Source of the DNA: Edaphochlamys debaryana
Taxonomy: Eukaryota > Chlorophyta > Chlorophyceae > Chlamydomonadales
NCBI GenBank assembly: GCA_016858145.1
Contig: JAEHOE010000069.1
Span: forward strand, 310,001-374,000
DNA: 64,000 bases
Direction: 5' to 3'
This document shows positions 56,391 through 64,000 of the stretch, one piece after another. Each line of letters starts with the position of its first letter. Within the stretch, counting starts at the first letter, position 1. The notes below the pieces were generated by a model that was not told the DNA's origin, searched no databases, and saw only the letters and a program-made list of their open reading frames with translations. The position numbers and the translations under genes are program-made.

Positions 56391-57426
56391 TTAGCAATGT
56401 GCGTAGGCGGGAGCCTGAAGAGCAGCGTTGAAAGAGTGACCGCTGAAGTAAATGTATCTCCGGATACCGCTATGCGGTTTGGGGTAGGTCCTGCCATGAA
56501 GTGAGCTCAGGCCATGCCCATTCATTCAACTTCCACGTGCGTGCACACAAGCCAGCTAATCGAGCTGGTTGAGGGCATTTTGAGGCCACGGCACCTTTCA
56601 TGTAGGCTCGTGTTCGCTGCTCAATCAAGCCATTGGGCGGCGCTGTGTTCCCCCCCCCCCGCCCAAGCCCATCACTAGCCCATGCAGCCCTGACATTGAA
56701 AGGCAAAGTAAGCAGCAGGGCAAAGTGGGACAGTTTGCGGATGGGCTAAAAGGACTGAATTAAGTCATGACGCCTGTCAGGCCACCCACGCTGGGGCCTA
56801 CTGGTTCTACTGTTCAAGCCCGTCGTGGCTGTGCGCGCGCAGCAAGATGTGAACCCGTGTGACAGGACATTGCGTGGGGTTTCGGGGATAAGTTTTTAAA
56901 GGCGGACGGCTTGCTTGGATGCCCTTTAGGCTGGGTTTAGATGCCGTGGTGCTTGCGCAAGCATATCCGACGTACGGGAGTTTGTGCTGGCCGTTCTTGG
57001 CAACAGTGAGGCGGTCACGACAGCAGGGGCAGGGGGGTAGACGGGGCTGCTGCGAGGTATAAAGAGCACGGTGCAGGGACAGCCGCGCGAGTACGCCGCA
57101 CTTTTCTTGATCCTTGGTGTGTGGAAGTAGAAGTAGAAGTTACAACGCCAGTCGAAACCTGGCGTGGTTTAAGGAAGACCAACCCTTTCGGGATGCGTCA
57201 TCATGGTCCCGCGGAAACACCAACCGCCACTCCCCTGCGGAAACCCTAACCGCCGCCCGTTTCCCTACGGCAACCCTAGCCGTCGCCTGTCGGCATCTGC
57301 AGCTACCATCTGCCCATCGCGATAACACCAACCGCCCTACTCCGTGCCCGATGTCGCCGGGCATACATACACGCTGCGATCAGCTCGGTAGACGCTATCA
57401 ATCAACAGCGCAGGCAGCATCGAACT
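56391..57426. other. Intergenic region with a TATA box candidate
   Basis: More AT-rich than the genes. TATAAAG is present at 57058-57064, followed after about 50 bp by a stretch containing AAGTAGAAGTAGAAGT and several ACCCTAACC / ACCCTAGCC words. No coding frame with family content follows on the plus strand, so any transcript here is unknown. Confidence 0.3.
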
Positions 57427-57541
57427 CTACTCCTCTAGCGAGATCTTGAACAGCTCCAGCTCGAACCACGGACTTGAATCTTGGTCGAACTTGAGAAGCA
57501 TCACCCACCGGCCGTTGTCCGAGGGAGCAGGGATCGGAATC
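57427..57541 (-). CDS. Coding-looking terminal exon of an unrecognised gene
   Basis: After acceptor GTGCAG the minus strand reads IPIPAPSDNGRWVMLLKFDQ, then SSPWFELELFKISLEE and TAG. The amino acid mix is typical of a folded protein and unlike the GC-driven frames around it. Upstream exons are not identified; frames with Ala-rich content at 57810-58440 (for example VVSKVALDPDTLWHGLDPGW) might belong. Family unknown, and it may be a fragment. Confidence 0.3.
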
Positions 57542-57575
57542 CTGCACTAAAGCCACGCTGCTGCAGCTGCGTGGG

Positions 57576-57651
57576 CACACCCGGTGGGAATCAAACCCAC
57601 GACCTCCGGCCTTGAGTCAAGGTCCGTGCTCTTCCACTGAGCTACAGGGGC
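57576..57651 (-). tRNA. tRNA-like sequence, isotype uncertain (possibly pseudo)
   Basis: The minus strand shows TAGCTCAGTGGAAGAGC (D arm), GTGGG-TTTGATT-CCCAC (perfect T arm) and an acceptor GCCCCTG / CGGGTGT with one mismatch and G-U pairs. The anticodon arm (CGGAC-CTTGACTCAA-GGCCG) has a loop that is too long and a mismatch, about 4 nt more than standard, so no anticodon is assigned. No T-run terminator follows. Most likely a tRNA pseudogene or an odd intron-containing tRNA. Confidence 0.5.
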
Positions 57652-57659
57652 CCTTGGTG

Positions 57660-58514
57660 TGTGTCTTTTGTTGGGCTGCTGTGAGGCAGGTGGCGGCCAT
57701 GTCATGGAGGCCGCCCATGCCGTGGACAGGCAGCGAAACTGAAGGCGGCGGTGGCGGCGAGTGGCGCGGCTCCTAGCATACATGTACAAGCCGCTCCCTC
57801 CCGTTGGGCTCAGGTGGCGTCCGCCGCCGCAGCTCCTCGGCTCTCATCCGCTAGGCAAGCCCAGCCGGGGTCCAGGCCATGCCATAGCGTATCGGGGTCC
57901 AGGGCCACCTTGGAAACGACGAATTTGTGAGGAGACGGCGGGGGGCGCTGTGCGAGGCTGTGCTGTGTGGAGGGCGCCGCTCGTCTGCTTGGGGGCGCTG
58001 CTACCGGCTGCCAGATGGAGGGGCTAGTCAGAAGCGAGCCTTTCGGGACGCAGGGATGTGAGCAATGCAGCCATCGAGCGAGTGCCTTTCTGTGGGATGA
58101 TGTCTGGGCAGTGTCTGGGCAGTGGTCGGCCCCGCGCACGTCGAGCCGATGCTTGGGGGGCTGCAAGGGCATGCCTTCGCAAATCGTCTGCAGCTGCCAA
58201 GGCCGCGTGCCGCTATCGCCGCGGCTGCCTCACAGCCCTGGGGACAGCGCAGGTCCCTGACATCCTGTTGATACATAGCGCCATTGGTTCGGGCACTTGG
58301 GGACGCCGCTGCTGCTGCCGCGGCCACCACCGCCATCGCCGCCGCCGCACTTTCCGTGATGAAGGCGCTGGGTGCGCGGTTTGGTGGGGGCGGTGTAGGC
58401 GGCATCATCACAGTCCTCGCGTGTGCTGTCTTGATGGACATTGCGAAAATCTGAAGGCACGCAGCAAGGGAGGACGTGGGGATGAACGATTGAGGGTTGA
58501 CGGAGTCCCTATGG
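57660..58514. other. Transposon left flank, no gene called
   Basis: GC-rich with short frames on both strands. A minus-strand Ala-rich stretch near 58300-58440 and VVSKVALDPDTLWHGLDPGW near 57900 look faintly protein-like but lack convincing splice joins. Nothing certain. Confidence 0.25.
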
Positions 58515-58524
58515 CACTACTTGA

Positions 58525-59015
58525 GTCCGTAATGGGGGGGTAGATCACACACACACATTACGGACCCCCCCCCGTAACGGTCTCTGATGTCGCTACGGAG
58601 TTGAGTCCATAACGGAACCGTAGGGGGTGTACCATCCGTAACGGATCCGAGTCCATTACCAACCCCCCCGTAGGCTTCATACCGTCCGTAAAGGACCAGT
58701 CCATTACCTAACCCCCCGTAGCTCTACACATCCGTAAAGGACTCCCGTCCATTACCCAACCCCCCATAGCTGCACACCATCCGTAAGGGACCCGCGTCCG
58801 TTACCCCCCCCCCCCATAGGCTTCAGACCATCCGTAATGGACCCGCGTCCGTCACCTACCCCCCGTAGGCTTCATAGCATCCGTCAAGAACCCCCATTCG
58901 TTACGCACCCCCCCGTAGGCTTCATAGCAACCGTCAAGGACCCGCGTCTGTCACGTACCCCCCCGCAGGCTTCATAGCATCCGTCATGGACCCCCGTCCG
59001 TCACGTACCCCCCCA
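58525..59015. repeat. Subterminal repeat array, ~49 bp period, about 8-9 units
   Basis: Units share CATCCGTAA-GGACC, CGTCCGTTAC, a C-run and GTAGGCTTCA, with gradual divergence along the array. Each unit carries the CCGTAA/TTACGG core in both orientations. Such arrays near CACTA termini are bound by element-encoded proteins in plant examples; binding here is inferred. Confidence 0.85.
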
Positions 59016-59569
59016 TCAGCCCCCAATGCCACCTCCACCAACCCCGCTGCCTGCTCCTGCTAGCGGTCACCCCTGCCGGGTCTGTCGCCGCGGCCATTGC
59101 CCCGGCCGCCAGGGCCTATGGCTTTTGGCGGCCTGTAGGGCGGGTTGGCCTTCGTGCTGTCTGCCCTGCCTCCCTCCACGACGGCCGCCTGGGCAGGAGG
59201 CTTCTGCACGTTCCGCGGTTCCGCGGTTCCCGGCTGCTCGGGCTGTGCCGTGCCCTATGGCGCCCCCATGGCTTCCGCGGCCACACCTGCCGCACCCGCT
59301 CCACCGCCTCCTCTGTCTCCACCGGCTCCTCCGTCTCCACCGGCTCCTCCGTCTCCACCGGCTCCTCCCTCCTCCCTCGGCGCGACCTCGATGCTGTTGT
59401 GGTTTCGGGAGAAGGAGTCGTCTTAGTGGGGCGAAGCCATGCCATGTCAAGCCAAGCCGCCCTTCAATACCCTCCCCTGCCTCCAAGACCTCTCCAATCA
59501 AGTTCCCTCACCACCAAGGCCCCTCCCCGGCAGCAGCACTAACCAAGCCTATCCCCGAGGGCCCTGGCT
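59016..59569. other. Transposon interior spacer with an 18 bp tandem repeat
   Basis: Between the subterminal array and the accessory gene's stop codon. It contains CCACCGGCTCCTCCGTCT repeated about three times near 59318-59370, which reads as Glu-Glu-Pro-Val-Glu-Thr repeats on the minus strand or Pro/Ala repeats on the plus strand. No splice evidence ties it to either gene. Confidence 0.4.
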
Positions 59570-61867
59570 TACATGCCCACCAGCTGCTCCACGCAGAACT
59601 TCACGCTGGGGCTGTACACGATGAGCATGAACTCGTTGATGCTCGCTGTAGGCAGGGGCAAGTTAGAAGTTAGTAAGCTGGGCACATCATGCAACAAGCT
59701 GGGCAAGCAAGCAAACAGCAAGTCAATTTGGTAGCACGTGTTGTAACCAACCCACCCATGCTGGTGCACTTGTTGCCACCGGCAATGTCGAACTCCTTGA
59801 AGATTGCAGCGGCCTCGTTCATGAAGAAGTAAGCCCGCGCCGCCTCCACGCTGCATGGCGGGCCGCGACCGCCGGGTAGCTTCCGACTGTATCCCCAGGG
59901 GTACACCCGTTCGTCGAAGGCGTGCGTGAACTGCGCGGGTGGCTTGAAGGTCGTGGCCACCGCCACCGCCGCCTCCACCTCGCTGTCAGTCACGGCACAA
60001 GCCGCCGCCGCAGCTGCGGGCTGCTCAGCCGCCCCCCCGCTCCCCGCGTTCGTCTTCCGCCGCTTGGGCAGCGGCCTGCTGGGGCCGGCTGCAGCCGCGT
60101 CGACAGCGGAAGCAGCAGAGGCGTCCTCAGCGGCCCTCGCCGCCTTCTTTGCCCTCTTCTCCAGGATCTTCTTGATGAGGGGGAACACTGCGAGGAATAG
60201 AGGGCAGCACACCGGCACAACAACATTAGGACAAGGCAGGGCTCTCCATCAGCTTAAGAAGCCAAAACCTGGAAGCTTCACGTCCCCCCCCAACTTAAAA
60301 CAGCCCTGCATCTATCCCCCCCCCCCACCACCCCCACCTACGTCTGCTCCCTTGGATGTTCTGCATCACGTTGCTGATCTTGTCGTTGAGGAGGTCGCCC
60401 AGCGCCCTGACCTGGCTTAAGGTCAGGTTGGCCACGTGGTTTGTGGCGCTCTTATCGCCCGTGTAGTTGATCCACGCCTTGAGGATCGACCGGACGTAGC
60501 TGACATACAGAACGTGCATGTCCATGCCGTTGACGACTACCTGGCCAATATCAGCGCTGCGCCCCTTGTATACATCCGCCCACTGCAGCCCGCAGCGGAC
60601 GAACCTGCATGGACGGGAGGGTATAAGCCACTGGCTTGAGAAACACGAGTTGTGGATTGCATGGGCAAGCGGGGTGTGCTGGTTGACTTCGCCGGTTTCG
60701 GGAATTCGCCAGCCCAGCCAGCCCAGCCAAGCCCAGCCGGCAGGCTCACATTCGGGTCATGACGAGCGCCACGCCGTACACCCGCACCAGGCTCGCGTGG
60801 TTTATCTGGAGCCCCAGCTTGTTGAAGACCTCCTCGAATGGCTTGCCCAACTCCTTGCGCAGGGTTTCCTGCGCCTCGCTGAGCTTTACCTCGCCCTTCT
60901 CGCTGCTCTTGGCCTTGGCGCTCGGCCTGCTTTGGTCGAGGGAATGGGCACACGGGGGTGTTGTAATTACGACTCCTGGCTCACGCATTTATGCAGAGAC
61001 CAGCCCCTGACACATTCATGCCAAGACCAGGCCCTGACGCCCGCCCCAGATGCACAGTCCCCTTGCACCCGTCCCCAGACGCCCGTCCCCAGATGCCCTG
61101 TCCCCTTGCGCCCATCCACAGACGCCCATCCCCAGGCGCCCGTCCCCAGACACTTACGCCCATCCCCGACACACCTCGAGCTCTTGGTCTTGCCGCCCGA
61201 CTCCGGCGTCAGGCTTGTCTCCCCCAACACCGCGACGATTGCTGACGCAATGTAGTGCCCGAGCACGTCACCTCCCATTGCCTGCACCATCATGCTCTGC
61301 AAGCCAGGCACATTGGCAGCGAGGGAAATCGACGACTTCCAGAGGTCGTCGCAGCTCTCCCATATGGGACTGGTCTCCACAGTCAGCACCAAGCGCTGCA
61401 CGGCGCCCTTAGTCTGCTGGAGCTTGCTGCGCAGCGCCTCCGGAAGCCCGCGATACCCGATGCCGCGCAACTCCTCGCGAAGCTCCTCGCTGTACTCAGC
61501 GTATGGATCCTCCTCCTCCCCTTCAACATCACCTGCAACACCGGCGGGACAGCCAGACGGTCAGCGGTGTCATGGCAAGTGCTTGCTTCCCGGTCAAGCG
61601 TCTGGGCGGGCCTTCCAGGGCTCCCCGCTGCCCAGTCCTATCCCTAGAAGTTATTAACGTCCCAGAGAACTACATATACATCAGCGGGTCGGCATCACAA
61701 GCCTGCACCAGAGCCCCGCCGCTCGAATCACAGAGCTCACCTGGCAGCTGCGGACCTTCTCCCTCTATTCCGCTGTGATGCTGCTCCTCCCTCTCCACAC
61801 ACTCCTCCGCCTCTGCCACGTCATCTGTAGTTGAAGGCTGAGCCTCGACTTCTCCTATACCGGCCAT
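59570..61867 (-). CDS. Transposon accessory protein, function unknown
   Basis: Six exons join in frame with good GT-AG sites: 61741-61867, 61175-61532, 60750-60926, 60342-60604, 59756-60187 and 59570-59645 (about 475 aa). It starts MAGIGEVEAQPSTTDDVAEA, an acidic leader. It continues with EELRGIGYRGLPEALRSK, SMMVQAMGGDVLGHYIASAI, EELGKPFEE-type helices (KPFEEVFNKLGLQINHASLV), VNGMDMHVLYVSYVRSILKA and LSQVRALGDLLNDKISNVMQ. A basic stretch (KILEKRAKKAARAAE ... PLPKRRKTNAG) looks like a nuclear localisation signal. It ends INEFMLIVYSPSVKFCVEQL-VGM. Placed divergently from the transposase within the same element, it is probably the second element protein (a TnpA-like DNA-binding role is inferred only from context). 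Confidence 0.75.
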
Positions 61868-62211
61868 GTCTGCCAACGCTTATGTTAGATGTATGGCATT
61901 CGTGCGGTAACGGACAGGGAGATAGTGGACAGGAAGACAGTGGATAGTGGATAGCGGACTGCGGTGGTTTGTGGCGCAGGAGACAGGATCAATTGACCAT
62001 GGCAATGGGGGGCATCTCCGTGGCATGCGCCGCCCAGCCAAGGTACGCACAGACCCCAAGCCGTTTGTAATGTAGATGCTTTCCCCAGTGCTTCACTAGC
62101 GCCATGTCGCGCGCGTACGCGCGACACTCTCCTTACCCTGCCCACCAACCTGCACGCCACATCCTCCTTGCACTTACTCTCACTGCCCTGCTAATCGCGT
62201 CTGCGTCTTTC
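61868..62211. promoter_or_regulatory. Divergent promoter region inside the transposon
   Basis: 344 bp separate the ATGs of the two transposon genes. It contains TAGTGGACAGGAAGACAGTGG, with short GATAGTGGA-type repeats near 61925-61955, and GCGCGTACGCGCG (palindromic) near 62111. It presumably drives both genes; no TATA box is obvious. Confidence 0.4.
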
Positions 62212-64000
62212 ATGGGACGACAACGTAAGCGCAAAGCCCACGATGACAGTGGTTGTGGCATCGGCGCTGTCGAGAGCGTGGCTGGCAATGGAAATGCCGA
62301 TGGTATTGGGCCCCTGGGCTCGCCTGTTCCTCGGCACCGAGCGGTACAGGACATTCCTCAACTGGAACCTGCTGAGGCCTACTTTCTGGACCGGCACGAG
62401 GCCATAGCCCCAGGCGACGGAGCATTGTCTTCGCCAAGCACCAGTGGCCGCGGCGTACAGCATCAGGCAGCAACTCCACTGCTACTCAGGCCCTCTCCCA
62501 TTCCCAGCCTCAGCCCATCTCTCCTTCGGCGTCTCTCCAATGACTCCGCAGGGGGCACAGATCCTGGTGGCCCTTCCCAACACGACCAAGATCAGGGTGG
62601 TGGCCTACACCCAGGCCCGCACTCGCAAGACGTCACGCCAGCCGCCCCCCCTCCTGCTGGTGCAGCCCCCCCGGGACCCCACCCCATTCCCGCCGCCGGG
62701 CCTGCACTTGACGAAACGGAGCTAGCGGAGTGGGGCATAGACGAAGCAGAGCCTGAGCCGGGGGAGGTTGGAGCAGCGATCCCTCCGGTCACTCAACCGC
62801 CTGCTGCTGACGCACTAGCAGCTGCAGCTGCAGCACGCAGTGGGGGTGTTGGCGACGTTGACCCCGTCATCCCAAGCCATGGCGGGGGCGGCATTGGCGG
62901 CGTCGAGAAATTCACAGGTTGGGACGGGGGGTCTAGGCTTTTCAATTGGGCCAGGGAGCAAGAGCGGGGGGCGGGGGACAGGGAAGCCTCTTTTCAGGGG
63001 GGCGAGGAATGTGCATGCCGCTGATCCCGGTATCCGTCCTTCCCTATCCCACCCATTTTGCGCAGCTTCATCTGGCTTGTTCGCCCGGTGCCCTGGCAAT
63101 GGCTGTGATGGCGGAAAGCCTCGCCGCCGTGCGCAGCGCCTTCAGTACCTCGAGCTCCCAACTGGAGATGCGGATGTTACACGCCTAGTCACCCGTGTCC
63201 TATACCAGGCCATCCTGCAGAAGGAGTGCAGCCCTGGCGCGACCGAGACCTCAGTGGCGCGCTTTCTCAAGAGCATCCGGGAATCCTTTGCGGGTCCCTT
63301 TGCGAGTGAGGTGCAGAAGCATGCTGCCAAGTACCTGCCCACCACGTTCAAGCAGGTGTGTTGGCGTAGGCTGGGGAGCAAGGGGCTCGGTGGGTTTGTC
63401 AGGTGGTTGGCGGGTGGGTTTGGCGGGTGGAGGGTTGCGGTTCCCTTGCGGTCGTACACGTTGCGGTCCACTGCAGGTACTCACCATGCTGGAGGACATT
63501 GCTGGAGTGAAGTGGCCGGTCATCTGGCGATACCCCATGTGCGAGTGTGGCTTTGTGTATCGCGGAGAGCACGCCAAGGCGAAGGCCTGTCCGGCCCTCT
63601 CGCCAGGCACCAAGTCCAAGCGCTGCAACAAGCCCATGGACCCATCACGCTATATGCTCTACAACTCCATCAGGCAGTGGCTCCAAAGCATCTACAGCAA
63701 CAAGGTGACCGCCTCTCAGTTTGGGGCATGGAAGGAACGCCTGGAGGCGCAACACCGGACACAGCCCCACTCGGACTGCATGTTTGACATCGGCGATGGG
63801 GCAGCCATCGCCGACCTCTTCGCCAAGCAGCCTAAGTTTAAGACTGAAAGGCGCAACGTCATCTTCGTCCTCATCACGGACCCGTTCATTGTAAGTGCTG
63901 AATCCGGCGGGGGGTGTGGGGCAGGAGGGGCTGGTGCGTGGGGCTGGTGGAGCTGGTGGGGCTCAGGGGCTTGTGGGTTGCTTGGGGCACTTCGGGCACC
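62212..64000 (+). CDS. CACTA (Tnp2-like) transposase, 5' part
   Basis: The catalytic protein of the element, cut by the window end. Exons 62212-62917, 63066-63355 and 63477-63890 join in frame, and the next donor (GTAAGT) leads out of the window. It starts MGRQRKRKAHDDSG, a basic nuclear-signal-like N-terminus, followed by ~230 Pro/Gly/Ala-rich residues. Exon 2 has RLVTRVLYQAILQKECSPG. Exon 3 shows the zinc-binding-like CECGFVYRGEHAKAKACP with RCNKP, then YNSIRQWLQSIYSNK, FDIGDGAAIADLF and ERRNVIFVLITDPF. This order fits the Tnp2 transposase N-terminus (CxxC, YRGE, CP, WL, D-DG, RNV...D-F). The catalytic acidic residues beyond are not visible. An upstream in-frame ATG at 62104 would add a hydrophobic segment and is less likely. 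Confidence 0.75.

Larger units (their letters stand above)
58515..64000. mobile_element. CACTA (EnSpm) DNA transposon, left end to beyond the window
   Basis: The element appears to begin with CACTACTTGAGTCCGTAATG at 58515, the diagnostic CACTA terminus, preceded by TGG as the candidate 3-bp target duplication. It continues with a subterminal repeat array carrying TCCGTAATGG-type words in both orientations, then a minus-strand accessory gene (59570-61867) and a divergent transposase (62212 onward) that leaves the window. The right terminus is not in this sequence, so the boundary is inferred from one end only. Confidence 0.7.

Noticed and set aside
57058..57064. TATAAAG as promoter of a plus-strand gene
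   Set aside because: No supported coding region follows on the plus strand, so it is noted only as a candidate within the intergenic entry.
57547..57789. 80-codon frame reading VAQWKSTDLDSRPEVVGLIP
   Set aside because: This is the classic translation of a tRNA sequence, explained by the tRNA-like feature at 57576-57651.

Overview
The window reads as nuclear DNA of a green alga, most likely a chlamydomonad or volvocine species. The evidence is very high GC with C/G homopolymer runs, genes split into many short exons by 100-400 bp GT-AG introns, TGTAA poly(A)-type signals after stop codons, Ala/Gly/Pro/Ser low-complexity inserts in otherwise conserved proteins, a short TTTTAGGG (Chlamydomonas-type telomere) tract inside an intron, and algal gene families. 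No bacterial operons, ribosome-binding sites or CRISPR arrays are seen. Coding coordinates are gene spans from start to stop codon and include introns; exon joins are my reading of splice signals plus protein similarity remembered from families, not a computed alignment.

Layout. 303-7019 (-): RqcH/NFACT-family ribosome quality-control protein with an organelle-like N-terminus. 7752-12648 (+): ankyrin-repeat protein, divergent from it. 14633-17299 (-): nicotinamide mononucleotide adenylyltransferase. 17300-23100: repeat-rich gap holding a 660 bp direct duplication that ends inside a tRNA-Val gene (one intact intron-containing tRNA, one truncated copy), a second pair of ~190 bp repeats, and remnants of an unrecognised gene with an in-frame stop. 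23097-32820: an NLR-like locus (TIR-like, NACHT, WD40; minus strand) that seems to be decaying. It carries several 4-bp insertions that shift the frame, a head-to-head truncated second 5' copy on the plus strand, a WD40 exon array with almost identical introns, and a 606 bp inverted-repeat element (24505-25110). 33000-36184: no recognised gene. 36185-48823 (+): an OSCA/CSC1-type mechanosensitive cation channel in about 30 exons. 49848-56390 (+): a single-pass receptor-like protein kinase with a volvocine-type ectodomain. 56391-58514: mostly intergenic, with a tRNA-like sequence and one coding-looking terminal exon. 58515 to the window end: the left part of a CACTA (EnSpm) DNA transposon, with a CACTAC terminus, a ~49 bp subterminal repeat array, a minus-strand accessory gene and a divergent plus-strand transposase running off the window.

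The genes do not form one pathway. The most unusual signals are structural: (i) recurrent 4-bp insertions between NLR paralogs and inside NLR exons, and (ii) repeated cases in two unrelated genes where the 3' end of an exon plus its 5' splice donor has been copied again inside the following intron.
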